A stretch of DNA of 64,000 bases from 58-81 sp012729145 (GTDB taxonomy: Bacteria > Synergistota > Synergistia > Synergistales > Thermovirgaceae), in contig JAXGIW010000002.1 in the NCBI GenBank assembly GCA_040770625.1, positions 1 through 64,000 of the forward strand, in the 5' to 3' direction. This document shows positions 35,378 through 43,339 of the stretch, piece after piece. Every line of letters starts with the position of its first letter. Within the stretch, counting starts at the first letter, position 1. Both the position numbers and the translations under genes were made by a program. A model generated the notes under the pieces. The model searched no databases and was not told where the DNA came from. It was given only the letters and a program-made list of their open reading frames with translations.

Positions 35378-36600
35378 TCTCGCTTTGGGAAACGTCAAGG
35401 ATATCCTTCAGGGCCCTGACGGCCAACAAGATGCGCTCTGCACTGACCATGCTCGGGATAATAATCGGTGTTATGGCGGTCATCATGATGTTCGCCATCG
35501 GCTCCGGCGCAAACAGGGAGATCTCCGACAGGTTTTCCAGCATGGGGAGCAACATGCTTACAGTGAGACCCGGGGCAAGCCAGGGCCCCGGAGGGATCCG
35601 TAGCGGGACGGTGAACACCCTTACGGTGGATGATGCCAGGGCCATATCGGAGGAGTGCATGGCCGTGGCATACGCTGCCCCCGTCTACGGGGGCAGCGCC
35701 CAGGTCGTCTACGGCAACCAGAATTGGTCCACATCAGTCACAGGTACCACGCCAGAATACCTCTTCGTCCAGGACTGGACCGTTGGATCGGGTATCGTAT
35801 TCACCGAGCAGGACGTCAGGAGCGCGACCAAGGTCAGCGTTATCGGAAAGACGATAGTGGATAACCTCTTCGGGGGGGAGGACCCCATAGGGAAGACCAT
35901 CAGGATAAGGAACGTCCCGGTGGTTGTGGTTGGGGTCCTGGGAGAGATAGGGACCAACCCCATGGGCAGGGATCAGGACGATATAATCCTTGTGCCTGTG
36001 ACGACAGCCCAGAGAAGGCTTTTCAGTTCTTCCAGGTCCGGGTCGGTCTCAACCATTATGGTAAAGGCCCGAAGCTCTGAACTGCTCAATGCGGCTCAGG
36101 ACCAGGTAGAGTCGCTCCTGAGAATGAGACACCGCGTCCGTAAAGGGGAAGAGGACGATTTCTCCGTAAGGAACATGGCACAGATGGTGGAGAACGCCAA
36201 GGCTGCAACAAGAACGATGACCATGCTTCTCACGGCAGTGGCGGGAGTCTCCCTTCTCGTGGGCGGGATAGGGATAATGAACATCATGCTGGTATCCGTC
36301 ACCGAGAGGACCCGGGAGATAGGCATCAGAATGGCTCTCGGGGCGAAGACAATAGATATAAGGCTTCAGTTCCTGGTCGAGGCTTTGATGCTATCCCTGT
36401 TGGGGGGGACGACGGGGATCCTTCTCGGGGTGGCTGGTGCCCTTTCCATATCAAGGGCCTTCGGCTGGGCGGTGGAGGTGTCACTGTTCTCGATCTCCCT
36501 GGCTTTCGGTTTTTCTGCCTTCGTAGGGATATTTTTCGGGTACTACCCGGCCTGGAAGGCATCGCTGCTGAATCCAATAGAAGCGCTCCGGTACGAATAA
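35374..36600 (+). CDS. MacB-type ABC exporter permease
   Basis: 408 residues: one N-terminal span, a large periplasmic MacB_PCD domain, then three C-terminal spans of the FtsX type (TRTMTMLLTAVAGVSLLVGGIGIMNIMLVSVTERTREIGIRMALGA). It works with the ATPase, MacA-like adaptor and TolC-like channel to export macrolides, lipoproteins, peptides or other periplasmic compounds; the cargo is unknown. The operon closes with a strong terminator directly after the stop. Confidence 0.93.
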   Translation: MISLWETSRISFRALTANKMRSALTMLGIIIGVMAVIMMFAIGSGANREISDRFSSMGSNMLTVRPGASQGPGGIRSGTVNTLTVDDARAISEECMAVAYAAPVYGGSAQVVYGNQNWSTSVTGTTPEYLFVQDWTVGSGIVFTEQDVRSATKVSVIGKTIVDNLFGGEDPIGKTIRIRNVPVVVVGVLGEIGTNPMGRDQDDIILVPVTTAQRRLFSSSRSGSVSTIMVKARSSELLNAAQDQVESLLRMRHRVRKGEEDDFSVRNMAQMVENAKAATRTMTMLLTAVAGVSLLVGGIGIMNIMLVSVTERTREIGIRMALGAKTIDIRLQFLVEALMLSLLGGTTGILLGVAGALSISRAFGWAVEVSLFSISLAFGFSAFVGIFFGYYPAWKASLLNPIEALRYE

Positions 36601-36634
36601 GGCAGCGGGAAGGTTCTCCCCGCTGCCTTTCTTT
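36601..36634 (+). terminator. Rho-independent terminator of the efflux operon
   Basis: GGCAGCGGG (36601-36609) pairs perfectly with CCCGCTGCC (36619-36627) around a nine-base loop and is followed by TTTCTTT. It begins at the base after the permease stop codon. Confidence 0.9.
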
Positions 36635-36664
36635 CCTGAATGATCCGATTCCGACGGTATGAGC

Positions 36665-36811
36665 CTACCAGGGGCAGTTCGCGTTCTTGAGCCTTATGCT
36701 CGGTTCCACGATCTTTCCATCGAGGAGATCGGCCTTCAGGAAGGCTCCCTCAGGGAAACGCCAATGTGCAACGCCGTCCTTGAAGACGAGCCGTACAGGC
36801 AAATCTCGCAT
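36665..36811 (-). CDS. Small 48-residue protein of unknown function
   Basis: MRDLPVRLVFKDGVAHW at the start and a C-terminal NCPW; no membrane segment and no family that I recognise. It is called because a near-consensus promoter (36846-36874, minus strand) points straight at it, and a GAGG ribosome site lies before the ATG. The peptide reads as a compact beta-rich domain (DGVAHWRFPEGAFLKADLLDG). A longer in-frame reading to 37018 would begin upstream of the promoter and is unlikely. It is convergent with the efflux-operon terminator. Confidence 0.6.
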   Translation of the reverse strand: MRDLPVRLVFKDGVAHWRFPEGAFLKADLLDGKIVEPSIRLKNANCPW

Positions 36812-36845
36812 ATTTCCAACCTCGTTCCTTTCTTGATATTGACGT

Positions 36846-36874
36846 ATTATAGCACCTCCGGAAAAGCCAGTCAA
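36846..36874 (-). promoter_or_regulatory. Near-consensus promoter of the 48-residue gene
   Basis: On the minus strand TTGACT (36874-36869), a 17-base spacer and a perfect TATAAT (36851-36846), with a TG one base before it (extended -10). This is among the strongest promoters in the window and lies 35 bases from the ATG. Confidence 0.8.
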
Positions 36875-36885
36875 ACAGACTAACA

Positions 36886-37073
36886 AGAGTGTTTTTAACA
36901 TACTTCCAGTTATCCATTGTATGCTTTTACTACCTTGTGATCCCTTGAAAGAATCCAAGGATGGATCCTGTCCAAAAATGCACCCTGTCCGAGGATGGAC
37001 TTGGTCCAATGGGTGCAAGATCCGTGCCAGACATTATTATCAGTCAGTATAGGCGGACAGGAGTGATGATCAG
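36886..37073. other. Structured intergenic stretch before the EFR1-type pseudogene
   Basis: TGCACCC (36979-36985) and GGGTGCA (37011-37017) can form a stem enclosing a smaller GTCC/GGAC hairpin. GATGGA-type units recur at 36959-36964 and 36994-36999. No gene is supported. The fold may be part of a lost leader or a decayed repeat. Confidence 0.35.
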
Positions 37074-37869
37074 GTGTTGAAGGAACCTGTTCTGATCAAC
37101 GTTTTTCAGGGTCTGGGAACAACCTTTCCCTGGCGGAAGAGATAGTTGCGGGACTGCTCCAGGAGGGTATCGCAGCCCAGCTGAGACCCCTTGAGAGGAG
37201 TGACCCGGGGGATACCCGTCAGGCCGGGACCATCGGGCTTGCATTCCCTGTTGCGATGTTCTCAACCTACCCCTTTGTCTGGGACTTTGTAGAGAACCTC
37301 CCCGACGGGAACAACAAGGATATTTTCATGCTCGACACCCTCGCGGGGTTAAGCGGCGGAATCGTCGGCCCCCTGAAAAAAGCCGTATCCGCCAGGGGGT
37401 ACTGTCCTACAGGAGCTACGGAGATACGTATGCCTTCGAACTATGCAAGGACCGATCATGAGAAGCCCGAAGACGAGCGTCTGCGCTCTAAAGGACGCGA
37501 GAAGGCGGCATCCTTTGCGAAGGATCTTGCTTCGGTAAGGGCTTCGTGGCCGTCGATACCCCTTTTGCCGGACCTTGTCAAAAGGGTGGGCCGTGATCCC
37601 CGGAGCGCTGCATAGAGGGCAATACGCAGGAAGTTCCCCATCTCGGTCGACGTCCGGAAGTGCACAAGGTGCGGCTTGTGCTCGAAGGTTTGCCCAGTGA
37701 GGAACATTATCCTGGAGGGCTTTCACGGTTTTGGGGATCGCTGTCTTTCCTGCCAGCGATGTGTATCTCTCTGTCCGGAGGAAGCTATTGGGGTACAGGG
37801 ACGGTCTTTTGTCCCATACCGGGGGCGGACCTCGAAAAGATGCTCGATATGGCTTGCAATGGCCACTAG
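37074..37869 (+). pseudogene. Decayed EFR1-family flavodoxin/ferredoxin gene
   Basis: Pieces of one EFR1-type protein lie in order but in different frames. The start (GTG, then LKEPVLINVF) breaks at a run of five Ts near 37102. The next frame gives SGSGNNLSLAEEIVAG, the FMN loop of a flavodoxin, through FPVAMFSTYPFVWDF. A TAG stop interrupts at 37613. The same frame then gives a two-cluster ferredoxin (CTRCGLCSKVCPVRNI and CLSCQRCVSLCPEEAIG), and a further shift at a run of Gs near 37820 leads to ADLEKMLDMACNGH and the stop. At least three lesions make this a pseudogene unless the local sequence is faulty. Confidence 0.8.
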
Positions 37870-37922
37870 TTCGGAAGGTCCCGAACCCTGCATCGAACTC
37901 TGATGCACCGATCGGTCATGAG

Positions 37923-37931
37923 TGCTATAAT
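37923..37931 (+). promoter_or_regulatory. Extended -10 promoter upstream of the YerC-like regulator
   Basis: TGCTATAAT is a perfect extended -10, with no clear -35. It would give a leader of about 110 bases before the GTG start at 38049. Confidence 0.5.
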
Positions 37932-38048
37932 TCCGCCTGTTGGTGTCATTTTTTGATCAGGGATTACAGTGCTGTCTCCTGGGGTTCCCCTTCAGGAAAC
38001 CGTTTAGGAGTGGCAGATATCAGAGGAGACGAAGGGGGGGAACCTGGC

Positions 38049-38333
38049 GTGTCTGAAAAATGGAAGGACGAACTTACCGAACAGCTGACAAAAGCGATCC
38101 TGTCCCTCGAGACTAGCGAGGAGGTCTACGATTTCCTCGAGGATGTGGCGACCATCGGAGAGATACGGGCTTTGGCCCAGAGGCTGGAAGTGGCCAGAAG
38201 GCTCAACGAAGGCGAGACATATCCCGTAATTGCCCAGCAGACCGGTGCCAGTACTGCTACGATCAGTCGGGTGAAAAAGTGCCTCGACTATGGGGCTGAC
38301 GGTTACAAGTCGGTCCTGGAAAAGATGCAATAG
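38049..38333 (+). CDS. YerC/YecD-family TrpR-like regulator
   Basis: 94 residues matching the YerC/YecD group: EEVYDFLEDVATIGEIRALAQRLEVARRL and a TrpR-like helix-turn-helix with GASTATISRVKKCLDYGADGYK. The protein should bind DNA as a dimer like the tryptophan repressor; its ligand and targets are unknown. I chose the GTG after a long G run; the frame stays open upstream but the longer reading crosses the promoter. It is followed by a terminator-like stem. Confidence 0.88.
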   Translation: MSEKWKDELTEQLTKAILSLETSEEVYDFLEDVATIGEIRALAQRLEVARRLNEGETYPVIAQQTGASTATISRVKKCLDYGADGYKSVLEKMQ

Positions 38334-38362
38334 TGCAGGCCGGATAAACAGGCCTTACCGGG

Positions 38363-38400
38363 ACGGGCATCCCGCCTTTGCAGCGGAGTGCCCGTTCTTT
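38363..38400 (+). terminator. Terminator-like stem after the YerC-like gene
   Basis: ACGGGCA (38363-38369) pairs with TGCCCGT (38390-38396) over a 20-base loop that can itself fold, followed by TCTTT. It lies 30 bases after the stop and directly before the next gene's ribosome site. Confidence 0.5.
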
Positions 38401-38420
38401 GCAAGGGAGTGATCTCAGCC

Positions 38421-39311
38421 GTGGCAAGTCTCTACAGGTTCTTCGGGTTCGCTCTTCTGGCCATTATGACCTTGATAGTCTGGGCCTACATAGATCACTG
38501 CAGGAACAGGAAGAAGGCCACCAGATACGTTACAGAGAAGCTCCAGATGCCTGGGGTGAATTTTGAAATGACGCGGTTCGTGAACATGGCAAGGATCATC
38601 AGGAGCGCTTCCGAGAGCCTTTTGCTCGTTTTCTTCCTTAAAGACAGGCATATCGAGATCCCCGGATTCAGGCCGGAAGAAGTGGTGGATATCCCTCCTG
38701 ACGGTGTTCTGCTTGCGGACCGTGAGAGATCAAGGTCCCTTGTGTATGTGGAAAGAGGTAAAAAGATATTCTTTCTGGATATGAAGGATTTTGTCCCCGG
38801 GACGATATGCTATGTGAAAAGAGGAACGGGGGGCGTCAAGTTCGGGGAAAAGGAGATACCCTCAAGCAACCGGGACTGGTTTTTGATCGACAGGACTCGA
38901 GGCAGGACCCTCTATCCACCTCTCAGAGAACTTGAGCAGCACCCCGGCGACGGATTCTTCCACCTGCAGGGTATCGCCCCTACTGAAGGTTTTCTGCTGG
39001 ACGAGGAGGGAGGACTTCTTCTTGTGGACGAGCAGAGAGGTACTTTTGCATTCCGCAAGAGCGGCAGAGATCTGCTCGAGGTCTTCTCATCCGGTGACAT
39101 TATCTCTGTGGAAACAAACGACGAAGACCCCGACCTTCTCGATTTTGAAGTGGGGAGAAAGAGAAAGACCGTCTTCACTTTCGAGTTCAACGATGCCGGG
39201 GAAGCAGCCTACTGGAAAGCTTGGTTCGAAGAGACAAAAAAGGGAAAAACCGGGAGCGGGGAGGATGCCCGGTCGGTCTTCCTGAAACTGCCCCTTCTCA
39301 AGGGTATTTGA
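38421..39311 (+). CDS. Membrane-anchored protein of unknown function
   Basis: 296 residues. A single N-terminal span (FFGFALLAIMTLIVWAYI) is followed by a soluble, charged region rich in beta-type segments. I do not recognise a family. Phrases such as RRLVYVERGKKIFFLDMKD-like and GEKEIPSSNRDWFLIDRTRGRTL suggest a ligand- or protein-binding domain, possibly PilZ-like or PH-like, but this is a guess. The GTG start has AAGGGAGTG before it. It is convergent with the NYN gene. Confidence 0.7.
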   Translation: MASLYRFFGFALLAIMTLIVWAYIDHCRNRKKATRYVTEKLQMPGVNFEMTRFVNMARIIRSASESLLLVFFLKDRHIEIPGFRPEEVVDIPPDGVLLADRERSRSLVYVERGKKIFFLDMKDFVPGTICYVKRGTGGVKFGEKEIPSSNRDWFLIDRTRGRTLYPPLRELEQHPGDGFFHLQGIAPTEGFLLDEEGGLLLVDEQRGTFAFRKSGRDLLEVFSSGDIISVETNDEDPDLLDFEVGRKRKTVFTFEFNDAGEAAYWKAWFEETKKGKTGSGEDARSVFLKLPLLKGI

Positions 39312-39321
39312 GTTCCAGCGA

Positions 39322-40119
39322 TCATTTCCCTGGTTTTTTCCCCTTGCGCTGCTTGTGGCGGATGAATATGGCCCTGTTCCCCGACTCGCCCCCGACCGCC
39401 CGGGATTCCATCTCGAAAAGCCCAGTTGCCTTGACCAGGGAGCTCAGCTTCCTGAAGCCGTAGTTCCTGGAATCAAAAGAAGGGGACTGGTTGGAAATAT
39501 GCTGCCCCACGTTCCCGAGGGCGGCCCAGCCGTCCTCGTCTGCAACGGCGTCCACGCTGTTCCGGAGGAGGTTGGCAAGTTTTGTATCTCCCCTGAGCAT
39601 TTTCGGGGCCTGTTTCTTCTTCGCTGCCAGGTCTTCACCAGCAGTATGCTCCGATCCGTCCTCCGCTGACTCCTTTTCAAGGATCTCCGTGTAAATGAAC
39701 TTGTCGCAGGCGCTTACAAAGGCGTTGGGAGTGTTCTTCTTGCCGAACCCATAAACGGTGATGCCGCCCTCCCTGATGCGTGTGGCAAGGCGGGTGAAGT
39801 CACTGTCGCTGGATACCAGGCAGAAGCCGTTAAAGCGGTTGGAGTAGAGCAGGTCCATGGCGTCAATGATCATGGCGCTATCGGTGGCGTTCTTTCCTAC
39901 TGTGTAGTGGAACTGCTGGATCGGGTGGATAGCATAAGTCAGGAGGACCTCCTTCCAGCCCTTCAGGTAGGGAGAAGTCCAGTCTCCGTATATTCTTTTT
40001 ACGCTTGCTATGCCGTACTTGGCAATCTCGGCGAAAAGGTTCTCGATCACCGAGGGGGAAGTATTATCGGCATCGATCAGTACAGCGAGGTTCTGTTGTC
40101 TTTCGGGTTCCGGGACCAT
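39322..40119 (-). CDS. NYN-LOTUS (LabA/OST-HTH) RNA-processing protein
   Basis: 265 residues. The N-terminal NYN nuclease-fold domain (about 1-155) shows the acidic set LIDADNTSPS, the Asp in ATDSAMIIDAMDLLY and SSDSDFTRLA. The C-terminal part carries an OST-HTH/LOTUS RNA-binding domain (DEDGWAALGNVGQHI ... YGFRKLSSLV). Such LabA-like proteins are thought to cleave or bind RNA. GGGAGG precedes the chosen ATG; an ATG at 40140 would lie too close to the -10 box at 40158-40163. Confidence 0.9.
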   Translation of the reverse strand: MVPEPERQQNLAVLIDADNTSPSVIENLFAEIAKYGIASVKRIYGDWTSPYLKGWKEVLLTYAIHPIQQFHYTVGKNATDSAMIIDAMDLLYSNRFNGFCLVSSDSDFTRLATRIREGGITVYGFGKKNTPNAFVSACDKFIYTEILEKESAEDGSEHTAGEDLAAKKKQAPKMLRGDTKLANLLRNSVDAVADEDGWAALGNVGQHISNQSPSFDSRNYGFRKLSSLVKATGLFEMESRAVGGESGNRAIFIRHKQRKGKKPGK

Positions 40120-40157
40120 TTTTCTTCCTCCCTGGTTCATTTTGGCGAGCCAACACG

Positions 40158-40163
40158 ATTATA
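40158..40163 (-). promoter_or_regulatory. -10 box of the NYN-LOTUS gene
   Basis: A perfect TATAAT on the minus strand, placed between the stop of the upstream permease gene and the NYN start. The -35 position is weak. It argues for independent expression and for the start at 40119. Confidence 0.4.
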
Positions 40164-40168
40164 AGGCA

Positions 40169-40912
40169 TTAGCGACCTCTCATCAGGGAGACTTCGATCT
40201 CTCCAAGCACCTTGTCCACAACAACTGCCATAAGAGCAGCCGGAATAGCACCCTGAAGGACCACAGCGGGGTTATGAGAGATCAGCCCCGATATTATCGG
40301 GGCACCCAGCCCGCCGGCACCTATAGTCGCTCCAATGGTGGCCGTCCCGACGGAGATCACCGTGGATGTTCTGATCCCTCCCATTATTACCGGTATAGCC
40401 ACTGGTAGTTCAATCCTGAAAAGGGACTGGAAGGGGCGCATACCCATACCCTTGGCGGCATCGAGCACCTCAGGGGGTACCGACATCAGTCCTGTTACGG
40501 TATTGTGCAGCACAGGCATGAGCCCGTAAAGGAAGAGAGCAAAAAGAGCCGGAGTGAAGCCGAAACCGAGGAGGGGCACGGCGAGTGACAGAACCGCAAC
40601 AGGCGGGAAGGTCTGCCCGATGGAAGCCAGATCATCGATGACGGGGATGAAGTCCCTGCCTCCCTTTCTCGTTACGACAATTCCCCCGGCAACTCCCAGC
40701 AGGGTGGATAAAAGTGACGCTAACCCCACAAGAAAGAGGTGCTCCCCCGCCAGTCCCGCCAGGCTCGAACGTTCATAGAGCACCGTTCTCTGGCCGGGGA
40801 AAAGGTACCGAAGGGACCGCTCCCAGGCCGGTTCAGCCAGCAGCATGACCAGCAAGGCAACAGCCATGGCTGTTGCAAGGGCCCACCTTGAGAGGAGCTT
40901 GCCGGATCTCAT
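40169..40912 (-). CDS. Osmoprotectant-type ABC permease (ProW/OpuBB-like), second subunit
   Basis: 247 residues with about six spans and the binding-protein-dependent permease motif (EVLDAAKGMGMRPFQSLFRIELP), matching OpuBB/OpuCB proteins. It would form the translocation channel with the permease of the upstream gene. Its ATG overlaps that gene's stop (ATGA), so the two are made together. No ATPase gene follows. Confidence 0.88.
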   Translation of the reverse strand: MRSGKLLSRWALATAMAVALLVMLLAEPAWERSLRYLFPGQRTVLYERSSLAGLAGEHLFLVGLASLLSTLLGVAGGIVVTRKGGRDFIPVIDDLASIGQTFPPVAVLSLAVPLLGFGFTPALFALFLYGLMPVLHNTVTGLMSVPPEVLDAAKGMGMRPFQSLFRIELPVAIPVIMGGIRTSTVISVGTATIGATIGAGGLGAPIISGLISHNPAVVLQGAIPAALMAVVVDKVLGEIEVSLMRGR

Positions 40913-42102
40913 GACGCCCCTCCAGGCCTGAGTGCGGCGGACAGCCTCCGGAGCAGCCCGTCCGCCGAGAGGGCAAGAATCACCGTCGGGATGGCACCAA
41001 GCAGGATAAGGTCAGGAGCTGCCTCTCCCAGACCCTGGAAGATGAACTGACCCAATCCCCCTGCGCCTATCAGGGCAGCTACAGCGGTGTTCCCGATGGT
41101 CTGGACTCCTGAGATCCGGACTCCCGTTACAACCACGGGTAGGGCGATCGGCAGTTCCACGTTGAGGAAAAGTTGCAGAGGATCCATTCCCATCCCTCTT
41201 CCTGACTCGATCACGCTTGGGTCTATCATGGAGAAGGCCGACAGGGTGTTGCGAATTATAGGGAGAACAGAGTAGACGGTCAGAGCGATCAGGGCGGGAG
41301 CCCATCCTATCCCCCCTATCCCCATGGAGGCCAGCAGGGGGACCTTTCTTGATGCGACAGCAAGGGGTGCTATCAAGAGTCCGAAAAGTGCGAGACTGGG
41401 TATGGTCTGGAGGGTGTTAACAGCGGAAAGGATGAAGGCTCTTGTCCTCCTTTTCCTGAAAGCTGCAATTCCCAGCGGAAATCCTATGACCGTCCCCAGG
41501 GATACTGCCGAAAAAGACAGGGTCAAATGACGGGAGAGTTCCTGCCAGAAACGGGAGCTCCTGTTTAAGAACTCCACCATGAAGGAGAGGCTGTCGAGCT
41601 GCCCTGAAAGAAATAGCCCCAAAAGGGCTGCATAGAAACTGAAGCAGATGAAAGTGAAAGATCTTTCCTTCAGCGAGGCGATACGGCATGAGGACATGAT
41701 CATGTAGGCGCCAAGAAGGGAGATCCAGGCCCCCGAACCCAACGATACCCTGGCAAGGGGAATATCTCCCTCGAGGATCTTTGATGACGAAGCACCGGCC
41801 TGCCAGAGGATCAGAAAGATCAGGGTCCTTGACAGAAAGGCTGCCGCTGCTGACCTCTGGCGGCTCGCACCCACCATCGCTGATACAAAAGAAGCAAGTA
41901 CCAGAACCACAATGGCTAGAACGGGGGTGGAACCAAGAGCCCGGTAGACAGGAAGAGTCGCAGGAGGCGATATCCTGGTCTCCCTGACCACCAGAAAGGG
42001 GAGAAAGGACAGCGCAAAGACAATTACCATGGAACCGGCTATCATTACCCTGTCACGGCGGGGTGGGTTCTCCATAACAGCCTTCCCGGTCTCTTCACGC
42101 AT
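40909..42102 (-). CDS. Osmoprotectant-type ABC permease (ProW-like) with extra N-terminal spans
   Basis: 397 residues, larger than the partner permease. The C-terminal 200 residues carry the transport core with the EAA-type motif (SVIESGRGMGMDPLQLFLNVELP). The N-terminal half adds about five further spans. An ATG at 42075 with GGAAGG before it may be the true start. Genes for binding protein, permease and permease lie in this order on the minus strand. Confidence 0.87.
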   Translation of the reverse strand: MREETGKAVMENPPRRDRVMIAGSMVIVFALSFLPFLVVRETRISPPATLPVYRALGSTPVLAIVVLVLASFVSAMVGASRQRSAAAAFLSRTLIFLILWQAGASSSKILEGDIPLARVSLGSGAWISLLGAYMIMSSCRIASLKERSFTFICFSFYAALLGLFLSGQLDSLSFMVEFLNRSSRFWQELSRHLTLSFSAVSLGTVIGFPLGIAAFRKRRTRAFILSAVNTLQTIPSLALFGLLIAPLAVASRKVPLLASMGIGGIGWAPALIALTVYSVLPIIRNTLSAFSMIDPSVIESGRGMGMDPLQLFLNVELPIALPVVVTGVRISGVQTIGNTAVAALIGAGGLGQFIFQGLGEAAPDLILLGAIPTVILALSADGLLRRLSAALRPGGAS

Positions 42103-42115
42103 ATCCGGGTGGCAT

Positions 42116-43075
42116 CTAGTCTACGAACCCCTGGGAACGGAGGAATTCTCCGGCCACCCTTGCAGGGTCCTGTCCTTCCACGGCGATCCGGCCGTTCAAA
42201 GTCTGAAGTGTCAGGAGGTCCAGCCTTTCAAAGACCGGGTCCATAATGCCGGCGATCTCTGGATATGCGTCAAGGATCTCCTTCCTGATTATCGGGGAAG
42301 GCTCGTAGACGGGCTGTACCCCGAGGGTATCCTCCAGGACCAGAAGATCAAGGACGGCTATGCCTCCATCAGTACCGTAAGCCATGGCGGCGTTTACTCC
42401 GTCCCGACCGAGAGATGCGGCCTGTTCCGTCTGGGCCGTGTTCCCTCCGGAGAGGATCAGCAGGCTTCCGCTGTCAAGCTTGAAACCGTAGGCATCCTCG
42501 AAAGCCGGTAAAGCGTCGGGCCGTGTGGCGAACTCCTCGGAACAGGCAAGTCGGATCCTTCCGCCACTGTTGACGAAGGCCGCAAGGTCTTCAAGAGTTG
42601 ACAGACTTTCCTGTTGGGCAAGGTCCTTTCTTACGGCAATGGCCCAGGTGTTGTTCGCCGGAGCCGGACTTAGCCATACGATGCCGTTCTTTTCCAGGTC
42701 CAGGGCGGACACCCTCCGGTGGGCGCTTTCCGGGTCCTTCCATACCCCGGCGTCGCTGTCCTCGAAAAAGTAGTAGCCGTTCCCGGTGTATTCAGGGTAT
42801 ATATCTATCTCTCCGGCAATTATAGCCTGCCTGACCACGCTGGTCGCTCCCAGGCCAGTTCTGTCAATGACCTTGAAACCCTTTGATCTAAGCAGTATAA
42901 CTATCATCTGTCCCAGCAGGCTTCCCTCGGTATCTATCTTTGAACCCACAGTCAGCATGCCCTGGGCGGAAAGACCGGGGTGAGCCGAAAGGGCAAGAAA
43001 GGATACCATCAGGAAAACTGAAAGGACCGAGGCTGCTATCCCTTGTCGTATGCCGGGTTTTTTTAATGTCAACAT
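42116..43075 (-). CDS. Osmoprotectant/quaternary-amine substrate-binding protein (OpuC/ProX type)
   Basis: 319 residues: signal peptide, then MLTVGSKIDTEGSLLGQMIVILL, the opening typical of OpuAC/OsmF binding proteins, and IDIYPEYTGNGYYFF, a hallmark of the glycine betaine/choline group. It would deliver betaine, choline or a similar compound to the two downstream permeases. GGAGGTGA precedes the ATG, and a good promoter lies upstream. Confidence 0.88.
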   Translation of the reverse strand: MLTLKKPGIRQGIAASVLSVFLMVSFLALSAHPGLSAQGMLTVGSKIDTEGSLLGQMIVILLRSKGFKVIDRTGLGATSVVRQAIIAGEIDIYPEYTGNGYYFFEDSDAGVWKDPESAHRRVSALDLEKNGIVWLSPAPANNTWAIAVRKDLAQQESLSTLEDLAAFVNSGGRIRLACSEEFATRPDALPAFEDAYGFKLDSGSLLILSGGNTAQTEQAASLGRDGVNAAMAYGTDGGIAVLDLLVLEDTLGVQPVYEPSPIIRKEILDAYPEIAGIMDPVFERLDLLTLQTLNGRIAVEGQDPARVAGEFLRSQGFVD

Positions 43076-43116
43076 GACGTCACCTCCGGTTCGATTTTGT
43101 TCATCACTTTACAACA

Positions 43117-43145
43117 ATGATAGTCCGTCGCTCAGATCCTGTCAA
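43117..43145 (-). promoter_or_regulatory. Promoter of the osmoprotectant importer operon
   Basis: On the minus strand a perfect TTGACA (43145-43140), a 17-base spacer and TATCAT (43122-43117, five of six consensus). The binding-protein ATG lies 41 bases downstream. Confidence 0.75.
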
Positions 43146-43254
43146 AATTGCTGTGCGGACTGATGAATATTGATAGTTCCTGGGACCTGGGCGATCTTCG
43201 GCAGGGGAGGTTGACGGGATCTTTCGATCTGCAGCCTTGAACCCGGAGCGAGGG

Positions 43255-43276
43255 ACATTGATAATACATTGATAAT
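43255..43276. repeat. Tandem 11-base repeat
   Basis: ACATTGATAAT occurs twice without a gap, about 65 bases upstream of the ArsB/NhaD-type gene. It may be a paired regulator site or chance; each copy holds a TTGATA/GATAAT pair that resembles promoter elements. Confidence 0.5.
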
Positions 43277-43339
43277 ACGAGGAAAGCCAGGATCTTCCAA
43301 TGCCTGCCGGGACCGGATGCAGGAGAAAGGGTCTCCTTT

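Noticed and set aside
37731..38048. Upstream extension of the YerC-like gene
   Set aside because: It crosses the pseudogene tail and the extended -10 promoter; the GTG at 38049 gives the normal family length.
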